The translations under genes were made by a program, and so were the position numbers. Below, one piece after another: positions 14,690 to 21,477 of a DNA stretch of 21,477 nt (positions within the stretch are counted from its first letter, which is position 1; each line of letters begins with the position of its first letter). Where the stretch lies: assembly GCA_025352345.1 (NCBI GenBank), contig JANXTP010000042.1, positions 1-21,477 on the forward strand, written 5' to 3'. This DNA comes from Burkholderiales bacterium (lineage in GTDB: Bacteria > Pseudomonadota > Gammaproteobacteria > Burkholderiales > Burkholderiaceae_C). The notes under the pieces are model-generated. The model made no database searches, was not told the origin of the DNA, and saw nothing but the letters and a program-made list of their open reading frames with translations.

Positions 14690-15463
14690 ATGAACCTGCT
14701 GTCTTCTTTTGATTCCTCGCGATCCACACAGACCCGTGGCACGCCGGTGTATGCGCTTCGCATGGCAGCGCACACCATCGACATGCAGGCCGCGCAGGCG
14801 CTGCGCTTCGAGGTCTTCAACCTCGAACTCGACGAAGGCCTGGCGCAGTCTTACGACACCGGCCTCGACGCCGACCCCTTCGACGCGGTTTGCGATCACC
14901 TGATCGTCGACGACCTGGCGAACGGCCACGTGGTCGGCACCTACCGGCTGCAAACCGGGCTGCGGGCCCACGACGCGCTGGGCTACTACAGTGCGCAGGA
15001 ATTCGACTTCGCGCCGTTCGAGACCATGCGCGCGCAGACGATCGAGCTGGGCCGCGCCTGCATCCATGCCGATCACCGCAATTTCACCGTGCTGAACCTG
15101 CTGTGGAAAGGCATCGCCGGCTACGCGCAGGAACGGGGTGCACGCTATCTGCTGGGCTGCAGCTCACTGACCTCGCAGGACGAAGCTGTCGGCGCCGCTG
15201 CCTACAAGCGCCTGGCACCGAACCTGGCACCGCCAACATGGCGCACACGGCCGTTGCCGGCTTTCGAGTGCACGATGGATGCGGTTTCGCCACAGGCACC
15301 GCGCATCCCGCGGCTGCTGTCGGCCTATCTGGCGCTGGGGGCGGCGATCTGCGGCCCGCCAGCGATCGATCGCGAATTTCGCACCATCGATTTCCTGACC
15401 TGGCTGGACCTCGAATCACCCGCGCTGCAGGCACTGCGCCGACGCGGTCGCTTCCTCGCATGA
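14690..15463 (+). CDS. OlsB-like GNAT N-acyltransferase
   Basis: A 257-residue protein of the GNAT group that includes ornithine N-acyltransferase OlsB and related acyl-ACP-dependent enzymes often annotated as haemolysin-like. Such enzymes attach a 3-hydroxyacyl chain to an amino acid to form a lyso-aminolipid. Key stretches: AAQALRFEVFNLELDEG, DPFDAVCDHLIVDDLANGHV, VGTYRLQTG, QTIELGRACIHADHRN and GARYLLGCSSLTSQD. The C-terminal third (PRLLSAYLALGAAICGPPAI) also fits the OlsB family. The start at 14690 (MNLLSSFDSSRS) is preferred over 14564, since the upstream 42 residues look like leader DNA. The stop overlaps the next gene in an ATGA. OlsA, the usual partner that adds the second chain, is not in the window, so the acceptor is unknown. 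Confidence 0.85.
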   Translation: MNLLSSFDSSRSTQTRGTPVYALRMAAHTIDMQAAQALRFEVFNLELDEGLAQSYDTGLDADPFDAVCDHLIVDDLANGHVVGTYRLQTGLRAHDALGYYSAQEFDFAPFETMRAQTIELGRACIHADHRNFTVLNLLWKGIAGYAQERGARYLLGCSSLTSQDEAVGAAAYKRLAPNLAPPTWRTRPLPAFECTMDAVSPQAPRIPRLLSAYLALGAAICGPPAIDREFRTIDFLTWLDLESPALQALRRRGRFLA

Positions 15464-16074
15464 CCGGCGTCCGGCATCCTGTTGAGAACCTGCCGAAAGG
15501 CTGGCACATCGCCGCGTGCCGGCTGGCCCTGGCTGCCGGGCTGGCGGTGGGACTGGTCGGCTGCGCCTCACCAAACCTGCCCGCCAGCGCTGTTCAGGCG
15601 CATCTGCCGCTGCTGAGCGGCTGGTTCGACGGCGAGGTGGTGCAGTACATCACCACCGACGTGTCCGACGCCACGGTCGCGAGGGCGAAGGACGGCAACT
15701 ACGCGCCCCGGCTGGCGGCCGCGCTGCCGAACAGCCTGAGTGCAACACCGCTGCGTCCAGGCGAACACTCGGCGACCGACAAGGTCTACGGCGTCACCAA
15801 CCACACCCAGGGCAGCGTGTTCGCCTCGGCACCATCGCCGATGGGCCACGGCAACACCGACCGCGCCTACAGCCCGCTGTGGCAACTGATCGAAGTCACC
15901 TGGCGCCCGGGTCAGACCGCGCGCACGCTGAAGTCCGAAGAAGAGGTTCTGCAGGCGGCCGCCTCAGGCGCCGTGACCTTGACCGCGACACGGGTCGTGC
16001 TGAACTGCCCGATCATTGGCCGCGGCAGCCGAGGAAGCTTGCCGGGCGTCAGCTTCGATCCACCCGCACGCTGA
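15460..16074 (+). CDS. Putative lipoprotein of unknown function
   Basis: A 204-residue predicted lipoprotein. The ATG at 15460 overlaps the acyltransferase stop (15461-15463), so translation is probably coupled. After a slightly long n-region (to about residue 21) comes a hydrophobic core (LALAAGLAVGLVGC) ending in a lipobox LVGC with Cys at 35, followed by ASPNLPAS. No Asp at +2 is seen, so an outer-membrane location is expected by the usual rule. The body contains WFDGEVVQYITTDVSDATVA, GNYAPRLAAALPNSL and VYGVTNHTQGSVFASAPSPM. The pattern looks like a conserved globular domain that I do not recognise. Pairing with an OlsB-like enzyme suggests an envelope role, which is inference. Confidence 0.8.
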   Translation: MTGVRHPVENLPKGWHIAACRLALAAGLAVGLVGCASPNLPASAVQAHLPLLSGWFDGEVVQYITTDVSDATVARAKDGNYAPRLAAALPNSLSATPLRPGEHSATDKVYGVTNHTQGSVFASAPSPMGHGNTDRAYSPLWQLIEVTWRPGQTARTLKSEEEVLQAAASGAVTLTATRVVLNCPIIGRGSRGSLPGVSFDPPAR

Positions 16075-16163
16075 CCGCGCGGGTCGCAAGCCGCCTGCGC
16101 TGCGGCGCGCCACGCCGCCGATCCCCACGGCTTGAGCCTGCCAAGCGCAGAGGCTCCACACGC

Positions 16164-16548
16164 TCAGACCTGACGAATCTGGTGCAGCGCCGAAGGCGCC
16201 GGCCAGCCAGCCTCCTGGCAAACCTTGATGAGGGCGTCGTGGGTGTCGAAGTAGCTCTGCCAGTAGTGGTCGGTGTGGATATGCGGCCGCACCGCGATCT
16301 GCGGGCCTTCGGGCTTCCTGTCGAGCAGGTTGACCTCGGGCGGCACGTCTTTCGACACATTAGGCATCAGCGTCATCACGTTGTCGGGCGTGACGATGGT
16401 GGTGCCGGACAACCCCATCTCATGCACCGCGTCGGCGACGCCACCGATGCTGACGAAATCGCCAACCTTGAATGGCCGCAAGATCAGCATGAACGCACCG
16501 GCCGCGACGTTGCCAAGCAGCCCGCTGCAGGCCGCGCCGATCGCCACG
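16164..16548 (-). pseudogene. Remnant of an MscS-type mechanosensitive channel gene
   Basis: The minus strand encodes AIGAACSGLLGNVAAGAFML and ILRPFKVGDFVSIGGVADAV, which match the pore helix and beta domain of small MscS channels. This is followed by TTIVTPDNVMTLMPN. It then jumps to VSKDVPPEVNLLDRKPEGPQ and AVRPHIHTDHYWQSYFDTHD, which is the family's C-terminal part. Roughly 45-50 residues expected between these blocks are absent, although the frame is kept. The whole N-terminal region with the first transmembrane helices is also missing. An open frame to 16571 exists, but its first codons lie opposite the chaA remnant. With no start region and an internal deletion, it is not expected to form a channel. 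The stop is at 16164. Confidence 0.78.
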
Positions 16549-16816
16549 CTGGCGGTCGCGGTGACGATCATCGAGGCCGCCTTGATCGTCGCGCTGATGC
16601 TCGCCGCTGGCGTTTGCCGGCGTCACCTCACTCGCGTTGTACAGCGTGTTTGCGTTCGTGCAAACGGTACGACACCGAGACTATTTCCTGCCGGTCGGCA
16701 ACACCGACGAAGACAGCCACGCACCACCGCCGGCCCACTGGATCGCCTGGACCAGCCTGGGCCTGCCGATGCTGACGCTGGTCGTGGGCACGCTGACGCT
16801 GGGCAGCGGTCGCGCT
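16546..16816 (+). pseudogene. Remnant of a ChaA-type Ca2+/H+ antiporter gene
   Basis: Three blocks match the ChaA antiporter family in order but with large gaps. Block 1 (16546-16611) reads TLAVAVTIIEAALIVALMLA, an N-terminal membrane helix with the conserved Glu. Block 2 (about 16612-16767), in another frame, reads FAGVTSLALYSVFAFVQTVR, HRDYFLPVGNTDEDSHAPPP and HWIAWTSLGLP, the central helix and acidic loop. Block 3 (16768-16816) continues as TLVVGTLTLGSGRA, which belongs near the C-terminus. More than 200 of the about 360 family residues are missing. After 16816 the sequence turns into an alanine- and arginine-rich reading with no family likeness. It abuts the mscS remnant on the other strand. 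Confidence 0.78.
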
Positions 16817-16931
16817 GCGGCCGCCGGTGCGGCGGCGAACGGACACCGGAAGGCGGCGAAGCGTACGATGGCTGATGACCCAGTGCCCCAGGAGTCCCGC
16901 GTGAACACACTCCATCGCGCCGTTTGATCCC

Positions 16932-17876
16932 ATGGAATTCAAGGACTATTACGCCGCGCTTGGCGTCGAGAAGACCGCCACCGCGGACGAAATCAAACGG
17001 GCCTATCGCAAGCTGGCGCGCAAGTACCACCCGGACCTGAACAAGGCCGCCAACGCCGAGGCCCGCTTCAAGGACGTTGCCGAAGCGTATGAGGCGCTGC
17101 ACGACCCCGAGAAGCGCGCTGCCTATGACGCGCTGGGCGCAGACCATCACGAAGGCCGCTCATTCACCCCGCCGCCGGGCTGGGACAGCGGCTTCGAATA
17201 CAGCGGCCGCGGCGACGCAGACGATGCGCGCGCGCACAGCGACTTCTTCGAGACGCTGTTCGGCCGCCAGGCCGCGGGCGAGCGCGGGCCACGCCGCAGC
17301 GGTAGCCAGGCCGGTGGCGACCACCACGCCAAGGTGCAGATCGAACTGCAGGACGCCTACCGTGGCGGACGCCACACCGTGACGCTGCGCACGCCGCAGG
17401 TCGACGCCGAAGGTCGGCTGACATTGGCGACGCGGCAGCTGGTGGTCAACATCACCAAGGGCGTGCGCAATGGACAGCACCTTCGCCTGGCCGGGCAAGG
17501 TGGCGCTGGCTTCGGCAAGGGGCCCGCAGGCGATCTGTACCTGGAAATCCAGATCGCTCCCCACCCGCACTTTCGCGTTGACGATCGCGATGTCTACATC
17601 GACCTGCCGGTGGCGCCCTGGGAAGCCGCGCTCGGTACCAGCGTCACGCTGCCGACGCCAGACAGCACAGTGCAACTGTCGGTGCCTGCGGGCTCGGCCA
17701 GCGGCCGGCGGCTGCGGCTGAAGGGCAAGGGCATACCGAGCCAGCCACCGGGGGATCTGTATGCGGTGCTGACGATCGCGCTGCCGCCCAGCCAGACGAC
17801 AGCCGCTCGCGAGGCCTGGACGAAACTGGCCACGACCTTTGCCGATTTCAACCCACGACAGACGCTGGAGGGCTGA
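16932..17876 (+). CDS. cbpA: Curved-DNA-binding protein / DnaJ-class co-chaperone CbpA
   Basis: A J-domain co-chaperone of 314 residues that stimulates DnaK and, in E. coli, also binds curved DNA. The J domain is residues 1-70 (YYAALGVEKTATADEIKRAY) with HPD at 33-35. A Gly/Phe/Asp-rich linker follows (about 75-125: FTPPPGWDSGFEYSGRG, DFFETLFGRQ). Then come two C-terminal substrate-binding domains (about 130-300: ITKGVRNGQHLRLAGQGG, GDLYLEIQIAPHPHFRVDDR, LRLKGKGIPSQPPGDLYAVL). There is no CXXCXGXG zinc finger, which separates it from DnaJ itself. The ATG at 16932 has only a weak Shine-Dalgarno. It is followed after two bases by cbpM, the usual pair. No heat-shock promoter is evident upstream. 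Confidence 0.95.
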   Translation: MEFKDYYAALGVEKTATADEIKRAYRKLARKYHPDLNKAANAEARFKDVAEAYEALHDPEKRAAYDALGADHHEGRSFTPPPGWDSGFEYSGRGDADDARAHSDFFETLFGRQAAGERGPRRSGSQAGGDHHAKVQIELQDAYRGGRHTVTLRTPQVDAEGRLTLATRQLVVNITKGVRNGQHLRLAGQGGAGFGKGPAGDLYLEIQIAPHPHFRVDDRDVYIDLPVAPWEAALGTSVTLPTPDSTVQLSVPAGSASGRRLRLKGKGIPSQPPGDLYAVLTIALPPSQTTAAREAWTKLATTFADFNPRQTLEG

Positions 17877-17878
17877 CC

Positions 17879-18208
17879 ATGAGCGAGCACACCCTGACGG
17901 TGACGCACGGCGTGATCGTCGAAGACAACCTCCAGTTCACGCTGATCGAGTTGAGCCAGGCCTGCCAGGCAGACAGCGCGCGATTGATCGAGCTGGTGGA
18001 AGAAGGCGCCCTGGCGCCTTCGGGCAGCGATGCGTCGAGCTGGCGCTTCGACGGCAGTGCGCTGCGACGCGCCAGCGCCGCGCTGCGTCTGGCGCATGAC
18101 CTGCATCTGAATGCGGCCGGCGTGGCCCTGGTGCTTGACCTGCTCGATGAGGTCGATGCGCTCAAGTCGCGGCTGCGGCGGCTCGGCCACGAAGCCTCAC
18201 TGGGCTGA
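17879..18208 (+). CDS. cbpM: CbpA modulator CbpM
   Basis: A small protein of 109 residues that in E. coli binds the CbpA J domain and blocks its co-chaperone and DNA-binding activities. The sequence shows the MerR-like helical layout of the family: FTLIELSQACQADSARLIEL, VEEGALAPSG, WRFDGSALRRASAALRLAHD and a final helix LVLDLLDEVDALKSRLRRLG. It starts at 17879, just after the cbpA stop, so the two are certainly cotranscribed. Length agrees with E. coli CbpM (about 100 residues). Function is assigned from family and context. Confidence 0.92.
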   Translation: MSEHTLTVTHGVIVEDNLQFTLIELSQACQADSARLIELVEEGALAPSGSDASSWRFDGSALRRASAALRLAHDLHLNAAGVALVLDLLDEVDALKSRLRRLGHEASLG

Positions 18209-18250
18209 GGCAGCAACCCGCCTGAGGCGCCCGCTGGCCCATCAGCACCG

Positions 18251-19975
18251 TCAGTACAGGCGGACAGCCGAGTCGATGACCCACGTCCGACGGATTTCGA
18301 TCACGTCGTACTCGCGCGCCAAGCCTGGCGAAAACGCCGGGTAAGGCAACAGGCTTTCCACGATGCGTCGGATCGCATCATCGATTTCCGACACGCCACT
18401 GGACAGCACGAAGGTCACCGATTCCACCGAGCCGTCGCTGCGGATGGCCACCGTCACGAGGGGATTGGCGTGGGGGCGCTGCGCCGCGTCGCGAATGCGA
18501 TCGACGGTCATGTTCAGCTCGACCTTGCGAGCCCAGGCTTCTGCGTAAAGGATCAGCTCGGCGTTCGGGTCGGTGCGCCCGAACAACCGGCCACGACGCG
18601 CGCCACTCGACGACGGGTTCAGCCGGGGCGCCAGGTCGGCTGCCGCCGAAGCCGCTTCGCGCCGGGCCGCTACTTCATCCAGCTGGCGCCCCATCGCGCG
18701 CCGCGAGGCTTCGCGTCGTGCCTCGTCCTGTGCCGCCTCGGCACGTGCCGCCTCCTGCCTGGCTGCAGCTTGGCGAGCAGCGGTCTCCTGGCGCTCGGCT
18801 TGCTGACGAGCAGCGTCCTGCCTGGCGATCTGCTGGCGTTCAGCCTCCACCCTCGCGCTCTCGACCCGCTGGGCCTCTTGACGAGCAGCTTCCTGTCGCG
18901 CCTCCTCCTGTCGTGCGACTTCCTGGCGTTCAGTCTCCAGCCGCTCCGCCTCGATCCGCTCGGCCTGGTGACGGACGGCTTCCTGTCGGGCAGCCTCCTG
19001 TCGCGCAAGTTGTTGGCGTTCAGCGTCTTGCCGCGCCATCTCGACCTGTTGCGTTTGCTGACGGGCAGCCTCTTGCCGAGTGACCTCCTGCCGGGCGAGC
19101 TGTTGCCGTTCAGCCTCCAGCCGCACGTTCTCGGCCTGCTGCGCTTGCTGACGAGCAGCTTCCTGTCGGGCCACCGCCTGCCGCGCGGCTTCCTGGCGTT
19201 CGGTCTCCAGCCGCTGCGCCTCGACCTGCTCGGCTTGCCGAAGGGCGGCTTCCTTGCGCTCAGTCTCTCGCTTCGCCGCTTCCAGCAGCGCTGCCTGCCG
19301 CTGTACCTCCTGCTCCAAACGATCAGCTGCGGCACGTTCGGCCGCTGACGCCGCATCGATGGCGGGCTCAGGCGCCGGCGGCACGGCCTCCGGGCTCGAA
19401 GCGCTGGGTGCTGCGGCCATCACAGGCGTTGGCGCCGAGGCCGCCGAAGGCGCCACGACCCACTCGATGGGCCGCACCACGGCCACCACCTCCGGCTCCG
19501 GGATCGGTGCCGGCGCCGCATCAACAGACACATCGGCAGGCCAAGCCGCTGTGGCAGGGGCTGCATCAGCCGCCGTGTTTGACTGTGATGTCAGCTCTGC
19601 TTCTGGCTTGATCTCCGTTGTCGGATGGGCCAGCGCCATGATCTCGGTCTCCGGCAAAATCGCTTCTGCCGTTTGGTCCGAGGTCGAAGCAGAGGACACA
19701 GAGACAGAGGGCGTCGGCGCGGCACCAACATGCGGCTGCTCGATCGATGCCGGTGGCGACGGCTCCTCGGCCGGCACCGCCGGTGCGACGGCCCGGTCCC
19801 GCACCGGCATCAGCACCACGCGCAGCTCCAGCGCCTCGGCCCGCCGCTCCTGCCACGGGAAGCCCAAGCCGGGAAGCCCCCATCCCTGCCCTCCGAAGAT
19901 CAGGCTCAACAGCAGCGCATGGATCAGCAGCGAGAGCAGCAGCGCGAATGTCAGCGGCGTGCGTTCTCCGCTCAT
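18251..19975 (-). CDS. TonB/TolA-like envelope protein with long tandem-repeat coiled coil
   Basis: A 574-residue bitopic protein from the ATG at 19975. A TTG at 20011 is possible but less likely. A membrane helix (LTFALLLSLLIHALLLSLIF) anchors it in the inner membrane. A Pro/Ala/Glu-rich stretch (about 65-215) follows, then a long charged coiled coil (about 215-450) rich in Gln, Glu, Ala and Arg. A C-terminal TonB-like domain (about 475-574) contains WARKVELNMTVDRIRDAA, LVTVAIRSDGSVESVTFVLS and IVESLLPYPAF. The plan recalls TolA or TonB, which span the periplasm and pass energy to the outer membrane. TolQ, TolR, ExbB and ExbD are not nearby, so I use no gene symbol. The repeat array is described separately. 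It lies 39 bases after ppx on the same strand. Confidence 0.88.
   Translation of the reverse strand: MSGERTPLTFALLLSLLIHALLLSLIFGGQGWGLPGLGFPWQERRAEALELRVVLMPVRDRAVAPAVPAEEPSPPASIEQPHVGAAPTPSVSVSSASTSDQTAEAILPETEIMALAHPTTEIKPEAELTSQSNTAADAAPATAAWPADVSVDAAPAPIPEPEVVAVVRPIEWVVAPSAASAPTPVMAAAPSASSPEAVPPAPEPAIDAASAAERAAADRLEQEVQRQAALLEAAKRETERKEAALRQAEQVEAQRLETERQEAARQAVARQEAARQQAQQAENVRLEAERQQLARQEVTRQEAARQQTQQVEMARQDAERQQLARQEAARQEAVRHQAERIEAERLETERQEVARQEEARQEAARQEAQRVESARVEAERQQIARQDAARQQAERQETAARQAAARQEAARAEAAQDEARREASRRAMGRQLDEVAARREAASAAADLAPRLNPSSSGARRGRLFGRTDPNAELILYAEAWARKVELNMTVDRIRDAAQRPHANPLVTVAIRSDGSVESVTFVLSSGVSEIDDAIRRIVESLLPYPAFSPGLAREYDVIEIRRTWVIDSAVRLY
18780..19225 (-). repeat. 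Five 90-bp (30-residue) tandem repeats in the TonB/TolA-like gene
   Basis: About 4.9 direct units of 90 bases encode 30-residue repeats with a shared pattern: (V/I)E..R.E.ERQ..ARQ...RQEA.R.Q... The units begin VEAQRLETER, AENVRLEAER, VEMARQDAER, IEAERLETER and VESARVEAER. The copies differ by point changes, so it is an old or actively diverging array. It sits inside the coiled coil, so changes in unit number would alter the reach of the periplasmic stalk in steps of 30 residues without shifting the frame. Confidence 0.85.
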
Positions 19976-20014
19976 GCGCTGTCTCGGCCGATGTGACTGC
20001 AGGCCTGACAAGCC

Positions 20015-21477
20015 CTAGTAACCCATCGTGCGCGGCAGTTCGAGCTGCAGCGGCCCGCTGCGCTGCCAGGTCGCCGCCTCTTCGGTCAGCAGGTAATGGG
20101 TGCGTGGGTGGTTCTCCAGCCAGCCGGGCTGCCAGCTGAGCTCGGCCGCCGAGCCGCTGCGCCGCAGTGCGATGGCATGCTTGTCGACCGTGCCGCGGGC
20201 ATGGCACTTGATGATGGCCAGCCGCAGGCACAGCGCCTGCCAGGCGAAATCGGCCAGCGTCAGGCTGGATTCGACCTTGCGCAGGCCGCCGCGCTGGGCC
20301 AGCACCAGCTCGGCCAGCCGCCGCTGCTGTGACTGAGAAAACCCGGGCGCATCCACATGGCCCAGCATGTAGGCGCTGTGCCGGTGGTGATCGTGGTGCG
20401 ACACCATCATGCCGATCTCGTGCAGCGCACAGGCCCACTGCAGCTCGCGCTGCGAGTCGCGGCTGGCATCAGGCTGGACATGGTGGTAGAGCTGTGCAGC
20501 CACCTGCGCCACACGCTGGGCCTGCGGCTCATCGACGAGGAAACGGCGTTGCAGCTCGCGCACCGAGCTGTCGCGCATGTCTTCGCCGTCGTTCGGCTGC
20601 TGGCTGGCGTTGAGCCGCTCGTCGAGGTCGAAGATCACGCCCTGGCGCAGCGCACCGCGTGCGGGCAGCAGCGCGTCGATGCCGAAATGTGTGGCCAGCG
20701 TGTACAGGATGGACAGGCCGCCAGCAATGATCGCGCGGCGGTCTTCCTTCAGCCCGGCCAGCGCCAGGCGATCGACGCGGCCGGCAGCGATGCACTGCTC
20801 CATCAGCCAGCGCAAGCCGCCCGGCGTGATGCGGCCGTCGGTGACGCGGTTGGCCTGCAGCAGCTGCGACACCGCCCCCACCGTGCCCGACGAGCCCAGC
20901 GCCTCGACCCAATGCGCCGGCGCGAACGGCTGCAGCGCCTCTTCGAGTTCAGCACCAGCCGCCACCTGCGCGGCGCGGAAGGCGGCCTCGGTGTAGCGGC
21001 CATTGCCGAAGAATTTCATCGACAGGCTGACGCTGCCCACCTGGAACGATTCGGCACGCACCGGCTTGCGGCCGTGGCCGAGGATCATCTCGGTCGAGCG
21101 CCCGCCGATGTCGATCACCAGCCGCGGTTGCGTCGATGGCTGCAGCCGCGCCACGCCGGCGTAGATCAGCCGCGCTTCTTCGCGGCCGGAGATCACTTCG
21201 ATCGGGTGACCGAGCACGGTTTCGGCGCGCGCCAGAAAGGCGTTGCGGTTGCGCGCTTCGCGCAGCGTCTGCGTGGCCACCGCGCGCACCTGCCACGAGG
21301 CCACGCCCTCCAACCGGTTCGCGAAACGCGCCAGGCAGGCCAGCCCGCGCAGCATGGCCTCTTCGGTCAGCAGGCCGTTGTCATCGAGCCCGGCGCGTTT
21401 CGCGAACCGGTTGGAGGGCGTGGCCTCGTGGCAGGTGCGCGCGGTGGCCACGCAGACGCTGCGCGAAGCGCGCAACC
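20015..21477 (-). CDS. ppx: Ppx/GppA exopolyphosphatase (5' end missing)
   Basis: An exopolyphosphatase or guanosine pentaphosphate phosphatase of the Ppx/GppA family, which removes terminal phosphates from polyphosphate or pppGpp. From about residue 30 it is typical: GLDDNGLLTEEAMLRGLACL, VRAVATQTLREARN, EVISGREEARLIYAG, IDIGGRSTEMILGHG, ALGSSGTVGAVSQL, and a C-terminal HD-like part with ALHEIGMMVSHHDHHRHSAY. The phosphate loop reads GGRST where many members have GGGST. The 59 bases at 21333-21391 are the last that fit the gene. The readings encoded by 21392-21477 are antisense of its own codons because the end folds back (see the repeat there), so the apparent N-terminus is not genuine and the first about 30-40 residues are missing. 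The stop is at 20015. Confidence 0.93.
   Translation of the reverse strand, partial: LRASRSVCVATARTCHEATPSNRFAKRAGLDDNGLLTEEAMLRGLACLARFANRLEGVASWQVRAVATQTLREARNRNAFLARAETVLGHPIEVISGREEARLIYAGVARLQPSTQPRLVIDIGGRSTEMILGHGRKPVRAESFQVGSVSLSMKFFGNGRYTEAAFRAAQVAAGAELEEALQPFAPAHWVEALGSSGTVGAVSQLLQANRVTDGRITPGGLRWLMEQCIAAGRVDRLALAGLKEDRRAIIAGGLSILYTLATHFGIDALLPARGALRQGVIFDLDERLNASQQPNDGEDMRDSSVRELQRRFLVDEPQAQRVAQVAAQLYHHVQPDASRDSQRELQWACALHEIGMMVSHHDHHRHSAYMLGHVDAPGFSQSQQRRLAELVLAQRGGLRKVESSLTLADFAWQALCLRLAIIKCHARGTVDKHAIALRRSGSAAELSWQPGWLENHPRTHYLLTEEAATWQRSGPLQLELPRTMGY
21247..21477. repeat. 86-bp perfect inverted repeat at the right edge (fold-back)
   Basis: Bases 21392-21477 are the exact reverse complement of 21247-21332, 86 bases each, with 59 bases between. 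The match stops at 21333/21391 and would continue beyond the window edge. The left arm reads correctly as ppx (antisense on plus; encodes RFANRLEGVASWQVRAVATQ). The right arm interrupts ppx. The likely cause is an assembly or amplification chimera at the fragment end. A real inverted duplication is less likely. Confidence 0.95.

Noticed and set aside
16637..16927. A 96-codon plus-strand ORF as a small intact membrane protein
   Set aside because: Its sequence consists of ChaA antiporter blocks joined by a deletion, with a non-ChaA tail, so it is scored as part of the chaA remnant.
18780..19225. Regular repeat array as a possible CRISPR
   Set aside because: The period is 90 bases with no alternation of constant repeats and unique spacers, and the array encodes an in-frame coiled coil.
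21392..21477. Apparent N-terminus of the Ppx protein (MRASRSVCVATARTCHEATP...)
   Set aside because: It is encoded by the inverted copy of the gene's own later codons, and does not resemble the conserved Ppx/GppA N-terminus.

Overview
This window is a GC-rich, densely coding chromosomal fragment. The gene content (CysTWA sulfate importer with CysP- and Sbp-type receptors, CbpA/CbpM, Ppx/GppA, an OlsB-like acyltransferase) fits a betaproteobacterium, most likely of the Burkholderiales. That assignment rests on protein family resemblance read by eye, not on a search. I see no rRNA, tRNA, CRISPR array, intact transposase or phage gene.

Layout. (1) 1-4558, minus strand: sulfate uptake. Sbp is read first, followed by a terminator-like hairpin, then cysP-cysT-cysW-cysA, with cysA cut by the left edge. 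Both receptor genes have similar promoter-like sequences. (2) 4559-5273: a spacer with an odd repeat pair, then a frameshifted remnant of an ABC ATPase gene. (3) 5278-8337, minus: a large membrane-bound MASE1-PAS-PAS-GGDEF-EAL protein that makes and/or degrades cyclic di-GMP. (4) 8533-8943: a decayed patatin-like phospholipase gene. (5) 8989-11609, minus: a likely four-gene operon read as DinB-like protein, Tat-exported YHS protein, DoxX-like membrane protein and double-GAF protein. (6) 11764-14455, minus: alpha/beta hydrolase, DedA and ATP-grasp genes with overlapping ends. They diverge from (7) 14690-16074, plus: an OlsB-like GNAT acyltransferase whose stop codon overlaps the start of a lipoprotein gene. 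(8) 16164-16816: remnants of an mscS-type channel gene (minus) and a chaA-type Ca2+/H+ antiporter gene (plus), abutting tail to tail with internal deletions. (9) 16932-18208, plus: cbpA-cbpM. (10) 18251-19975, minus: a TonB/TolA-like protein with five 30-residue tandem coiled-coil repeats. (11) 20015-right edge, minus: ppx, cut 5'.

How the genes fit together. Block 1 brings sulfate and/or thiosulfate into the cell for cysteine synthesis. Blocks 6-7 have the look of an envelope-lipid set: N-acyltransferase, ATP-dependent ligase, DedA lipid transporter, hydrolase and lipoprotein. That joint role is inference. Block 5 looks like an envelope metal or redox cassette of unknown role. CbpA/CbpM form a known chaperone/inhibitor pair.

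Two cautions. The last 86 bases (21392-21477) are an exact inverted copy of 21247-21332, so the right end folds back on itself. This is probably an assembly or amplification chimera, and it replaces the true 5' end of ppx. In addition, most gene-poor spaces are filled with gene remnants, so several apparent small ORFs there are not real genes.
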